The position numbers and the translations under genes are program-made. A stretch of DNA of 64,000 nt from Actinocorallia longicatena (GTDB lineage Bacteria; Actinomycetota; Actinomycetes; Streptosporangiales; Streptosporangiaceae): assembly GCF_039534125.1 (NCBI RefSeq), contig NZ_BAAAUV010000004.1:186001-250000 (forward strand), given 5' to 3'. Below are positions 27,028-35,081 of the stretch, in pieces. Within the stretch, counting starts at the first letter, position 1. The number at the start of each line of letters is the position of its first letter. The notes beneath the pieces are model-generated. The model had not been told where the DNA came from. It saw nothing but the letters and a program-made list of their open reading frames with translations, and did not search any database.

Positions 27028-27777
27028 ATGTCGATGCCGTTCTACGTACCGGCCGAGCAGCAGATGAAGGACCGCGCGGATTATGCGCGGAAGGGCATCG
27101 CTCGGGGCCGGAGCGTCGTGGTCCTGCAGTATGACGATGGGATTCTGTTCGTGGCGGACAATCCGTCGCGGGCGCTGCACAAGATCTCGGAGATTTATGA
27201 CCGGATTGCTTTCGCGGCGGTCGGGAAGTACAACGAGTTCGAGGCGTTGCGTCTGCAGGGTGTCCGGTATGCGGATGTGAACGGTTACATGTACGACCGT
27301 TCGGATGTGACGGCTCGTGGTCTGGCGAACGCGTATGCGCAGGCGCTGGGGAACATCTTCACGGATTCGTCGAAGCCGTTCGAGGTGGAGCTGGTGGTCG
27401 CCGAGGTGGGTTCTTCGGTGGACGAGGATCAGATCTATCGGCTGACGTTCGATGGTTCCGTGGCGGATGAGCACGGGTATGTGGCGATGGGTGGTGCCGC
27501 GGACGCGGTGGCGACGGCGTTGAAGGAGCGTTACCGGGAGGGCGAGTCTCTGTCGGAGGCGCTTCAGGTGGCTGTTCACGCGTTGCAGCAGCAGGACGCG
27601 GATCGGGTGCTGGAGTCGTCGAAGCTGGAGGTGGCGGTGCTGGATCGGACGCGGGAGCGGCGGTTGTTCCGCCGGCTTCCGGCGTCGCGGATCGATGCGC
27701 TGCTGTCGCAGCCGGCGGCGGTGGAGGCGGGGTCGGTGGATGATCTGCCGCCGCTTGATGAGGGGTCGGCGGGGTAG
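27028..27777 (+). CDS. prcA: Proteasome alpha subunit PrcA
   Basis: 249-aa non-catalytic subunit that forms the outer heptameric rings and gate of the 20S proteasome and receives the ARC C-terminal tails. MSMPFYVPAEQQMKDRADYARKGIARGRS (shown to about residue 29 in the sequence) has the N-terminal gate peptide and helix H0 of actinobacterial alpha subunits. VADNPSRALHKISEIYDRIAF is conserved. GAGGGACGAGAAG precedes the ATG. The last 25 residues are acidic and low-complexity. A terminator at 27808-27848 closes the prcBA unit. Confidence 0.97.
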   Translation: MSMPFYVPAEQQMKDRADYARKGIARGRSVVVLQYDDGILFVADNPSRALHKISEIYDRIAFAAVGKYNEFEALRLQGVRYADVNGYMYDRSDVTARGLANAYAQALGNIFTDSSKPFEVELVVAEVGSSVDEDQIYRLTFDGSVADEHGYVAMGGAADAVATALKERYREGESLSEALQVAVHALQQQDADRVLESSKLEVAVLDRTRERRLFRRLPASRIDALLSQPAAVEAGSVDDLPPLDEGSAG

Positions 27778-27807
27778 GGGTTTCCGCGGCATCTGACGTG
27801 GTGTCGC

Positions 27808-27848
27808 GGGGTCGCTCCGGACGGTGATTCGTCGTCCGGGGCGGCCCC
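27808..27848 (+). terminator. Terminator after prcA
   Basis: 16-bp stem (27808-27823 with 27833-27848) containing two G-U pairs and a 9-nt loop, 30 bp after the prcA stop. Confidence 0.7.
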
Positions 27849-27929
27849 GTTGTGCGTGGAGAGCGACGTGTCCTGTACGTCTGGTGAGAATGCGGGGTTC
27901 AGGCACTGCCATTCGGGGGCTGGGGCGGA

Positions 27930-27935
27930 TAGGTT
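27930..27935 (+). promoter_or_regulatory. Candidate -10 element, leaderless start of pafA
   Basis: TAGGTT, then 6 nt, then GTG 27942; no ribosome binding site lies between. Confidence 0.5.
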
Positions 27936-27941
27936 CTTGGT

Positions 27942-29300
27942 GTGGACAGGCGCATTTTCGGGCTCGAGAACGAGTACGGGGTCACCTGCACCTTCCGCGG
28001 GCAGCGGCGGTTGTCACCTGATGAGGTGGCCCGTTATCTGTTCCGCAGGGTGGTGTCGTGGGGCCGGAGCAGCAACGTGTTCCTGAGGAACGGGGCGCGG
28101 CTCTATCTGGACGTCGGAAGTCATCCTGAGTATGCGACGCCTGAGTGCGACAGCGTGGTCGATCTGGTCACGCACGACAAGGCGGGTGAACGGATCCTCG
28201 AGGGTCTTCTGGTGGACGCTGAGCGGCGTCTTCGTGAGGAGGGTATCGCCGGGGACATTTATCTGTTCAAGAACAACACGGACAGTGCGGGCAATTCGTA
28301 TGGCTGTCATGAGAACTATCTGGTGGGTCGGCATGGTGAGTTCGGAAGGCTCGCCGATGTGCTGATTCCTTATCTCGTCACGCGGCAGATCATCTGTGGG
28401 GCGGGGAAGGTGCTGCAGACTCCGCGTGGTGCGGTGTACTGCGTGTCGCAGCGGGCGGAGCACATCTGGGAGGGTGTGTCGAGCGCTACGACGAGGTCGC
28501 GGCCGATCATCAACACGCGGGATGAGCCGCATGCGGATGCGGAGCGGTTCCGGCGGCTGCATGTGATCGTCGGTGACTCGAACATGTCGGAGACGACGAT
28601 GCTGCTGAAGGTCGGCGCGACCGACCTGGTGCTGCGGATGATCGAGGCCGGGGTCGTGATGCGGGATCTGACGCTGGAGAACCCGATCCGGGCGATCCGT
28701 GAGGTGTCGCATGACATGACGGGCCGCCGGAAGGTCCGGCTGGCCAACGGTCGTGAGGCGTCGTCTCTGGAGATCCAGCGGGAGTACTTCTCGAAGGCGA
28801 AGGACTTCATGGATCGCAGGGGTGCGGATCCGACGGTTCAGCGGGTGCTGGAGCTGTGGGAGCGGACTCTGAACGCGGTGGAGTCGGGGAATCTGGACGA
28901 TGTGGCCCGGGAGATCGACTGGGTGACGAAGTACCAGCTGATCGAGCGGTACCGGAAGAAGTACGATCTGCCGCTGTCGAGTCCCCGGGTGGCTCAGCTG
29001 GATCTGGCCTACCACGATGTTCATCGCAATCGTGGGCTGTACTACCTGCTGGAGAAGCGGGGGGCGGTGGAGCGGGTGAGCCAGGATCTGGCGATCTTCG
29101 AGGCGAAGTCGGTGCCGCCGCAGACGACCCGGGCGCGGTTGCGCGGGGAGTTCATCAAGAAGGCTCAGGAGAAGCGCCGTGATTTCACGGTGGACTGGGT
29201 GCATCTGAAGCTGAACGATCAGGCGCAGCGGACGGTGCTGTGCAAGGACCCGTTCCGGAGTGTGGATGAGAGGGTCGACAAGCTGATCGCGGGCATGTAG
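27942..29300 (+). CDS. pafA: Pup-protein ligase PafA
   Basis: 452-aa ligase that uses ATP to phosphorylate the C-terminal Glu of deamidated Pup and joins it to substrate lysines. Shares the fold of Dop: MDRRIFGLENEYGV holds the first metal-binding Glu; NTDSAGNSYGCHENYL and PIINTRDEPHAD match the corresponding Dop segments. The length is standard for the family. Start GTG 27942 matches the conserved N-terminus exactly. In M. tuberculosis pafA is separated from prcBA by about ten genes, whereas here it follows after 164 bp. Confidence 0.97.
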   Translation: MDRRIFGLENEYGVTCTFRGQRRLSPDEVARYLFRRVVSWGRSSNVFLRNGARLYLDVGSHPEYATPECDSVVDLVTHDKAGERILEGLLVDAERRLREEGIAGDIYLFKNNTDSAGNSYGCHENYLVGRHGEFGRLADVLIPYLVTRQIICGAGKVLQTPRGAVYCVSQRAEHIWEGVSSATTRSRPIINTRDEPHADAERFRRLHVIVGDSNMSETTMLLKVGATDLVLRMIEAGVVMRDLTLENPIRAIREVSHDMTGRRKVRLANGREASSLEIQREYFSKAKDFMDRRGADPTVQRVLELWERTLNAVESGNLDDVAREIDWVTKYQLIERYRKKYDLPLSSPRVAQLDLAYHDVHRNRGLYYLLEKRGAVERVSQDLAIFEAKSVPPQTTRARLRGEFIKKAQEKRRDFTVDWVHLKLNDQAQRTVLCKDPFRSVDERVDKLIAGM

Positions 29301-29305
29301 GCGTT

Positions 29306-29350
29306 CGGCCGGGCGGTGGGGTGTTCTTCGGGCACCGTGCCGCCCGGCCG
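29306..29350. terminator. Bidirectional terminator between pafA and methyltransferase gene
   Basis: Perfect 11-bp arms CGGCCGGGCGG (29306-29316) and the complement (29340-29350), with TTCTTC on the plus-strand side. It lies in the gap between two converging genes and could serve both. Confidence 0.6.
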
Positions 29351-29354
29351 TTCT

Positions 29355-29933
29355 TCATGGGGCGGGTGTGGTGGCGGTGAAGCGGTACTGGTGGGCGTTG
29401 GTGCGGGTGATGACGGGGGTGGTGAAGCCGGCGGTGTGGAGGCGGTGGGGGAGGGTGTCGGGGTCGAGGGGGACGTAGGTGTCGTCGGTGTGGCCTCGGC
29501 GGATGGGTTCGGTGTCGAGGGCTTCGATGCCGAGGAGGGTGGCGCCGGGGCGCAGGAGGGTGGCGAGGCGGGCGAGGAGGCGGTCCTGGGCTTGGGGTGA
29601 TTCCATGTGGTGGAGCATGGAGAGGCAGAGGGCGGAGGTGTAGCGGAGGGGCGGGAGTTCGGTGGTGAGGGCGTCGCCGTGGATGATGTGGGCGGTGGTG
29701 GGGTGGAGCCGCCGGGTGAGGGCGGCGGCGAGGTCGGGGTCGACTTCGACGGCGGTGAGCCGGGGCGTGAGGTCGAGGAGGAGGTCGGTGGTGAGTCCGG
29801 GTCCCGGTCCGATTTCGAGGACGTCGTCGCCGAGGTCGTTGGCGCGCAGCCAGGGGAGGACCTCGGTGCGGAGGGCGGCGGCCCAGGCGGGGCTGGACAG
29901 GTGCTCCAGGTGGGCGGAGTTCATGACATCCAT
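29355..29933 (-). CDS. Class I SAM-dependent methyltransferase
   Basis: About 192-aa soluble enzyme with motif I VLEIGPGPGLTTDLLL, the acidic loop AVEVDPDLA after strand 2 and ALCLSMLHHM as motif IV, which is the methyltransferase_11/25 pattern for small-molecule substrates. Start is ATG 29933 (MDVMNS) or ATG 29924 (MNSAHL); neither has a clear ribosome binding site. The AraC gene starts only about 20-70 bp away on the opposite strand, so the two share a very short divergent control region. Substrate unknown. Confidence 0.85.
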   Translation of the reverse strand: MDVMNSAHLEHLSSPAWAAALRTEVLPWLRANDLGDDVLEIGPGPGLTTDLLLDLTPRLTAVEVDPDLAAALTRRLHPTTAHIIHGDALTTELPPLRYTSALCLSMLHHMESPQAQDRLLARLATLLRPGATLLGIEALDTEPIRRGHTDDTYVPLDPDTLPHRLHTAGFTTPVITRTNAHQYRFTATTPAP

Positions 29934-29951
29934 GGATATCGGGGGGCGGGG

Positions 29952-30779
29952 GTGACCGGCTCCGCGGAATCGGTCGGGGATGTGCCTTGTGCGGCCATGG
30001 CGCGGCTGGTGGAGTTGCGGGGTGGCGGGGGGATGCCGACGGGGTCGTTCGGGTTCGAGGGTGATCTTCGGCGGGCGGCGTGGCATGTGCATGATCTGCA
30101 TCAGCTGGAGTACGCCTTCGAGGGCGTGGTGGATGTGGAGACGGAGGCGGCGCGGTATCGCCTGCCGTCGCGTCTGGCGGTGTGGATTCCGGCGGGTCTG
30201 CCGCATGTGAGCACGTTCCGTGAGGCCAGGACGGTGTCGGTGTTCTTCGATCCGGTGCTGGTGCGGGAGACGGGGCGGCGGGCGCGGGTGCTGCCGGTGG
30301 ATCCGCTGCTGCGGGAGATGATCGTTTATGCGGCGCGGTGGCCCGTCGGGCGGTGGTCGGGTGATCAGACCGGGGACGCGTTCTTGGAGGCGCTGGCTCA
30401 TCTGGTGGTGGAGCGGCTGGATGAGGAGCGTCCGTTCGCGCTTCCGAACAGTGCGGATCCGCTGGTGCGGGCGGTGATGGGGTACACCGACGCGCATCTG
30501 GGCTCGGTGACGCTGGCGGGGGTGTGCCGGGCGGTGGCGGTCTCGGAGCGGACTCTGCGCCGGCGTTTCCAGGCGGAGACGGGGATGACGTGGCGGCGTT
30601 ATCTGCTGCACAGCCGTCTGCTGCGGGCGATCACGTTGCTCAGCGGCACGGATCGGACGGTGCTGGCGATAGCGACGGAGGTCGGGTTCGACAGCCCGAG
30701 TGCGTTCACGCGTGCTTTCGCCGCCCATACCGGGCAGACCCCGGCCGTGTTCCGCCGGGGTCGGGGTCGGCCGCGGTAG
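29952..30779 (+). CDS. AraC-family transcriptional regulator
   Basis: DNA-binding regulator, 275 aa from GTG 29952. ATG 29997 and GTG 29982 are alternative starts; the most conserved part begins after MARLVELRG. The N-terminal cupin-like ligand domain reads HVHDLHQLEYAFEGVVDVE and IPAGLPHVS. The C-terminal double helix-turn-helix includes VCRAVAVSERTLRRRFQ and IATEVGFDSPSAFTRAFAAHTGQTPA, the standard AraC signature. It is head to head with the methyltransferase gene and most likely controls it; this is inferred from position. Confidence 0.87.
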   Translation: MTGSAESVGDVPCAAMARLVELRGGGGMPTGSFGFEGDLRRAAWHVHDLHQLEYAFEGVVDVETEAARYRLPSRLAVWIPAGLPHVSTFREARTVSVFFDPVLVRETGRRARVLPVDPLLREMIVYAARWPVGRWSGDQTGDAFLEALAHLVVERLDEERPFALPNSADPLVRAVMGYTDAHLGSVTLAGVCRAVAVSERTLRRRFQAETGMTWRRYLLHSRLLRAITLLSGTDRTVLAIATEVGFDSPSAFTRAFAAHTGQTPAVFRRGRGRPR

Positions 30780-30809
30780 GGCGGCGGCCGTGTGCGTTTC
30801 TCTGGCGTG

Positions 30810-31940
30810 TCAGGGTGCGGCGGCGAGGGCCCGGAGCCGGGGGAGGGGTCGTTTGAGGCCCCAGGCGACGATGGTGGTGCTGTGGGGGGTGCGCCAGCGC
30901 AGGAGCGCGCCGTCGGCCAGGGTGCCGTCGAGGATCTCCGGCGGGCCGTGGAGGGGGAGGTCGCCGACGACCTTGACGGCGGTGCCGAGCAGGTCGGTCC
31001 AGAAGTAGTCGTCGAAGACGGCGGGGGCTCCGGGGTGCTGGAGGATCGCGTGGGCGGCGACCTGGCCCTGGCGGACGGCGTTGGCCCAGAAGGGGCGGCG
31101 GACGAGCCCGGTGGCGGTCCTGACGGTGACGACGTCTCCGGCGCCGTGGACGTCGGGATGGCTCGTGCGGGTGTGGGCGTCGATGACGAGCCCGCCGGCG
31201 ATCTCGAGACCGGAGCCGGTGAGCCAGCCGGTGTTGGGGATGTCGCCGGCGCAGGTCACGATGAGGTCGGCGGTGCGTTCGGTGCCGTCGCCGAAGCGGA
31301 CGCCGTTGACGGGGTCGCCGATGAGGGTGACGCCGCCGGGGTCGAGGAGGATCTCGACGCCGGCGGCGGTGGCGCGTTCGCTGACGTGTCCGGACAGGAA
31401 CGGTCCGAGCAGGCGTCGCAGCGGCGGTTCGACGTCGATGACGGTGACCTTGACGCGTTCGCGCACGCAGGCGCTGACGACTTCCATGCCGAGGAAGCCG
31501 GCGCCGATGACGATCGCGGACTGGGCGGTGGCGAGCCGGTCCCTGAGGGTGCGGGCGTCGTCGAGGGTGCGCAGGACGTTCTCGCCGGTGCGGCCGGGTG
31601 GGGCGAGCCTGCGGGCGCTCGCGCCGGTGGCGATGACGGCCTTGTCGAAGGGGAGCGTCGCGCCGGATCCGAGCCGGAGGTGCTTGCGGTCGAGGTCGAG
31701 CCCGGCTGCTCCGTCGCGGACGATGGTGATGCCGTCGTCGGTGAGCTGGAGGCGGGTGGCGTCGCCGGGTTGCGCCCGGTCGAGGACCTGTTTGGACAGG
31801 GGCGGCCGGTTGTAGGCGGGGTGGGTCTCGTCGCCGACGATGGTCAGCGGGCCCCGGTGGCCGAGGCGCCGCAGTTCTCGTGCGGTCGTGACGCCGGCGA
31901 GGGACTCGCCGGCGATCACGATCGAGTGGTCCTCGTTCAC
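30810..31940 (-). CDS. FAD-dependent ferredoxin reductase (P450 redox partner)
   Basis: 376-aa flavoprotein that passes electrons from NAD(P)H to ferredoxin. The FAD-binding dinucleotide fold starts at the N-terminus (IVIAGESLAGVTTARELRRLG), PAYNRPPLSKQVL is a family signature, IVIGAGFLGMEV is the NAD(P)-binding fold, and VTCAGDIPNTGWL plus HGAGDV contact FAD. The start overlaps the end of the ferredoxin gene by 4 bp. Together with ferredoxin 31937-32134 and P450 32953-34215 it gives a complete three-component oxygenase. Confidence 0.92.
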   Translation of the reverse strand: MNEDHSIVIAGESLAGVTTARELRRLGHRGPLTIVGDETHPAYNRPPLSKQVLDRAQPGDATRLQLTDDGITIVRDGAAGLDLDRKHLRLGSGATLPFDKAVIATGASARRLAPPGRTGENVLRTLDDARTLRDRLATAQSAIVIGAGFLGMEVVSACVRERVKVTVIDVEPPLRRLLGPFLSGHVSERATAAGVEILLDPGGVTLIGDPVNGVRFGDGTERTADLIVTCAGDIPNTGWLTGSGLEIAGGLVIDAHTRTSHPDVHGAGDVVTVRTATGLVRRPFWANAVRQGQVAAHAILQHPGAPAVFDDYFWTDLLGTAVKVVGDLPLHGPPEILDGTLADGALLRWRTPHSTTIVAWGLKRPLPRLRALAAAP

Positions 31941-32134
31941 GGCACCAGCCGTAGCGCGATGACCGGGCAGATGGCGACGGAGTCCCGGGCGGACTCCTGG
32001 AGTTCGGCCGGGATGTCCTGGCCTTCGAAGTGGTGGGTGAGGATGCCGTCGTCGTCGACGGTGAAGATCTTCGGCGCGGCGTCCTCGCAGAGGCCGTGCC
32101 CCTCACAGGCGTTGTAGTCGGCTTCGATTCTCAT
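31937..32134 (-). CDS. P450-type [3Fe-4S] ferredoxin
   Basis: 65-aa electron carrier. Cluster ligands are Cys10, Cys16 and Cys56 (CEGHGLC and ICP). The position of the fourth Cys of 4Fe-4S ferredoxins is His13, a substitution known from ferredoxins that serve actinobacterial P450s. The ATG at 32134 fits the conserved N-terminus; the frame remains open far upstream, but that is a shadow of the SDR gene. It lies between the SDR and reductase genes of one operon. Confidence 0.92.
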   Translation of the reverse strand: MRIEADYNACEGHGLCEDAAPKIFTVDDDGILTHHFEGQDIPAELQESARDSVAICPVIALRLVP

Positions 32135-32160
32135 CTTGGGTTGCTCCGTGAGGGTGGGGG

Positions 32161-32928
32161 TCACATGTACCAGCCGCCGTTGACACCGATGATCTGGCCG
32201 GTGATGAATCCGGCCTTGTCGGTGCACAGGAAGGCGCAGGCGGCGGCGACGTCGTCGGCGGTCCCGATCCGGCGGACGGGGGTCATGGTGGCGAGGGCGT
32301 CGACGCCGGGGAAGTCTCCGGACTCCTCGGCCTGCCGTGCCATGGGGGTGTCGATGATCGACGGGGGGATCGTGTTGACGGTGATCCCGAGGGGGGCCAG
32401 GTCGTAGGACAGGGCCTTGGTGAGGGAGATGACGCCGCCCTTGGAGGCCACGTAGTGGGCCATGTTCGGGGCGCCGGACTGGGCGCTGGAGGAGGAGATG
32501 GTGACGATCCGGCCCCATCCGGCGGCGGTCATGTCGGCGATGACGGGCTGGACGCAGTTGAAGGTGCCGGTGAGGTTGACGGCGATGACGCGGTCCCAGG
32601 TCTCGGGCGGCAGCTTGGTGACCTCGTCGAAGGACTCGATTCCGGCGCTGGTGACCATGATCTGGATGGAGCCGAACTCGGCGCGGACGGCGTCGAGGGC
32701 GCGGCCGATGGCGTCGCGGTCGGTGACGTCGACCTCGGCGGAGAAGGCCTTGAAGCCCTCGGCCCGCAGCCGTTCGGCGGCCTTGGCCGCCTCTTCGCCC
32801 TGGCGGTCGAGGAGGGCTACGGGGTGTCCCTGCTCGGCGAGGTGGCGGGCGCAGGCCAGCCCGATCCCCGACGCTCCGCCGGTGATGACGGCGGCTCTGT
32901 CCTCGGGTGCGCCTTCGATGGTGCTCAT
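32161..32928 (-). CDS. Short-chain dehydrogenase/reductase (classical SDR)
   Basis: 255-aa NAD(P)-dependent oxidoreductase. GGASGIG binds the cofactor, VTSAGIES replaces the usual NNAG with TSAG, ISSSSAQSG gives the catalytic Ser and YVASKGG the Tyr and Lys. PVRRIGTADDVAAACAFL and GQIIGVNGGW end the fold as in FabG-like enzymes. It is encoded between P450 and ferredoxin, so it probably oxidises the alcohol made by the P450 to a ketone or aldehyde. The ribosome binding site is AGGAGAACC. Confidence 0.9.
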   Translation of the reverse strand: MSTIEGAPEDRAAVITGGASGIGLACARHLAEQGHPVALLDRQGEEAAKAAERLRAEGFKAFSAEVDVTDRDAIGRALDAVRAEFGSIQIMVTSAGIESFDEVTKLPPETWDRVIAVNLTGTFNCVQPVIADMTAAGWGRIVTISSSSAQSGAPNMAHYVASKGGVISLTKALSYDLAPLGITVNTIPPSIIDTPMARQAEESGDFPGVDALATMTPVRRIGTADDVAAACAFLCTDKAGFITGQIIGVNGGWYM

Positions 32929-32952
32929 GGGTGGTTCTCCTGTGGTTCCGGC

Positions 32953-34215
32953 TCAGCCGATCGGGGTGTATTCGAGGTGCAGGATGTTGTGCCCGCGCAG
33001 GATGAAGGTGGGCTCGTAGGTCCAGCGGCGCGCGTCGGCGGGGCCGTGCTCGGTCTCGGAGATGCGGATGTCGCCCATCCGGTCGAGCATGCGCTCCAGG
33101 CTGACCCTGGCCTCGACGCGGGCGAGGGGTGCTCCGGGGCAGGAGTGGGCGCCGCGTCCGAAGGCGATGTGCTCGCGGACGTTGGGGCGCTCCAGGCGGA
33201 ACTCGGCGGGGCACTCGAAGCGGCCGGGGTCGCGGTTGGCGGCGCCGAGCAGGACCATCACGGAGCTGCCGACGGGCACCTCGACGCCGCCGACGGTGGT
33301 CGTCCTGCGGGCGAGCCGGAAGTCGGCCTTGACGGGGCTCTCCAGCCGGAGGGTCTCCTCGATGAAGGTCGGGATGAGTTCGCGCTGGTCGCGGAGTTTC
33401 TGCTGGAGCTCGGGGTTCTCGGCGAGGATGTGGAGCGCGGAGGTGAGCAGCCGGGCGGTGGTGTCCTGGCCGGCGGCGAACAGGAACGTGGCGATGTGGA
33501 CGACCTCGGCGACCTCGGGCAGGGTGCCGTCGGGGAAGGTGCCGGTGGCCAGTGAGGTGAGGACGTCGCCGCGGGGTTCACGTCGCCGTTCGGCGAGCCA
33601 GGTGGAGAAGTTCTCGCCGAGGAACTCCAGCGGGTTGCCGACGAAGGGCTCGTCGAGCGGGCCGGGCTGCTGGGCGCCGAGCTTGATCTGGAACTCGCGG
33701 TGGTACTCCTCCGGCACGCCCAGCAGGTCGGCGATGGTGAGCAGCGCGAACGGCTTGGCGTACTCGGCCATGATCTCGACCTTGCCGGTGGCGTGGAACC
33801 GGTCGATGTGGCTGTCGGCGAGCCGCCACATGAACTCCTCGTTCTCCTTGAGGCGGCGCGGAGTGAAGAGGCGTTTGAGCAGCTCACGGTGGGCGGTGTG
33901 CTGGGGCTGATCCATCGTGACGAGGTGCTCGTACATGGGGAACTGGTCGCGGTGGGTCTCGATGAGGTCGCTGATGTCGTCGCCCTCGGGCACGAACGGA
34001 AGATCGATCATGGGACCGACGGGAGCGTTGCAGTTGGAGAACACCGAGGACTCGCGGAGGACCTCGGTGACCTCGTCGTACCCGGTCACCGCCAGCGCGC
34101 CGTGGTGGGGCTCCCGCTGCACGGGGCACTGGGCCCGGAGCGACTCGTAGTACGGGTAGGGGTCGTTGACCAGCGTCTGGTCGGTGAAGAAGTCGATTTC
34201 CCTGAAGTCGGACAT
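32953..34215 (-). CDS. Cytochrome P450 (first of two)
   Basis: 420-aa soluble bacterial monooxygenase. I-helix oxygen-binding motif AGQDTT, K-helix E-x-x-R in EETLRLESP, and heme-ligand loop FGRGAHSCPGAPLARVE. It heads an operon P450-SDR-ferredoxin-reductase divergent from the Mce import operon. The link suggests that it hydroxylates the imported lipid; the CYP family cannot be assigned without a database. The divergent 101-bp promoter region contains inverted repeats (34234-34267). Confidence 0.93.
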   Translation of the reverse strand: MSDFREIDFFTDQTLVNDPYPYYESLRAQCPVQREPHHGALAVTGYDEVTEVLRESSVFSNCNAPVGPMIDLPFVPEGDDISDLIETHRDQFPMYEHLVTMDQPQHTAHRELLKRLFTPRRLKENEEFMWRLADSHIDRFHATGKVEIMAEYAKPFALLTIADLLGVPEEYHREFQIKLGAQQPGPLDEPFVGNPLEFLGENFSTWLAERRREPRGDVLTSLATGTFPDGTLPEVAEVVHIATFLFAAGQDTTARLLTSALHILAENPELQQKLRDQRELIPTFIEETLRLESPVKADFRLARRTTTVGGVEVPVGSSVMVLLGAANRDPGRFECPAEFRLERPNVREHIAFGRGAHSCPGAPLARVEARVSLERMLDRMGDIRISETEHGPADARRWTYEPTFILRGHNILHLEYTPIG

Positions 34216-34233
34216 AGACGAGAGAACATCTTA

Positions 34234-34267
34234 CGTATCTTCGTTCTGTCAATATCTTGACGATACG
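34234..34267. promoter_or_regulatory. Inverted repeats in the P450/yrbE divergent promoter
   Basis: GTCAA-TATC-TTGAC (34248-34261) is a perfect palindrome with a 4-nt centre. CGTATC at 34234-34239 and its complement GATACG at 34262-34267 flank it asymmetrically, and TATCTT occurs twice. The region between the P450 and YrbE genes is AT-rich compared with its surroundings, so this is a plausible operator for a repressor such as the TetR (44593) or PucR (43297) encoded after the Mce operon. Confidence 0.45.
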
Positions 34268-34316
34268 AAAGCACCAACCATAGATTGTCGTTTCCTCTTC
34301 GAGGGTGAGGTTCTCA

Positions 34317-35081
34317 ATGCTCGGTAAGGCTGTTCTCGCACCCGCCGGTACCTTGATCGCCATCTCCCTGGAGGGCTTCCGCAAGAGCTGGGACGTGCGC
34401 CGATGGTGGGGCGAGTACGTCGAGCAGTGCTGGTTCATCGCCCGGGTCACGACCCTCCCGGTGATGCTCATCGCCCTGCCCCTCGGCGGCACCATCGCCC
34501 TCCAGGTCGGGCAGATCGTCCGGCAGATCGGCGCCGAGTCCGGCACCGGCGCCACGGTCGTCCAGGCACTGGTCACCCAGGTCGCCCCCATGGCCGCAGC
34601 CTTGCTGATCTCCGGCGCCGGTGGCTCGGCGATCACGTCCGACATCGGATCGCGGCGCATCCGCGACGAGCTGGACGCGATGGAGGTGCTCGGCATCAAC
34701 CCCGTCCACCGGCTCGTGACGCCCCGGCTCTGGGCCGCCAGCACCGTCGGCGTCATGCTCTGCTCGCTGATCATCCTGGCGGGCATCGCCGGCGGCTTCT
34801 TCTTCAACGTGGTCCGCGAGGGCGTGACACCCGGTTCCTACTTCGGTGACGCCACCGCGCTCCTCCAGCTCTCCGACCTGATCGCGACCCTGTTCAAGGC
34901 CTGGATCTTCGGCTTCATCGCCGCGGCCGTGGCCTGCTGGAAGGGCATGACCTGCCCCTACGGGCCGAGCGGCGTGGGACGCGCGGTCAACCAGGCCGCG
35001 GTCATCGCCGCGCTGCTCGTCTTCGCGGCCAACTACGTGATCTCCACCCTGGCCTACTCGCTCTTCCCCCCGAGGATCTGA
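34317..35081 (+). CDS. yrbEA: YrbE/MlaE-type permease of Mce transporter, subunit A
   Basis: 254-aa integral membrane subunit of an Mce lipid ABC importer. MlaE-domain features are visible: hydrophobic helices, GSAITSDIGSRRIRDELDAMEVLGINPVHRLVTPR with the E-x-DAMxVLGINP cytoplasmic loop that docks the ATPase, and the final helices. GAGGGTGAGG precedes ATG 34317 by 9 nt, which I prefer to GTG 34305. The gene starts the operon and overlaps the second permease gene by one base. The matching ATPase (MceG type) is not in this window. Confidence 0.92.
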   Translation: MLGKAVLAPAGTLIAISLEGFRKSWDVRRWWGEYVEQCWFIARVTTLPVMLIALPLGGTIALQVGQIVRQIGAESGTGATVVQALVTQVAPMAAALLISGAGGSAITSDIGSRRIRDELDAMEVLGINPVHRLVTPRLWAASTVGVMLCSLIILAGIAGGFFFNVVREGVTPGSYFGDATALLQLSDLIATLFKAWIFGFIAAAVACWKGMTCPYGPSGVGRAVNQAAVIAALLVFAANYVISTLAYSLFPPRI

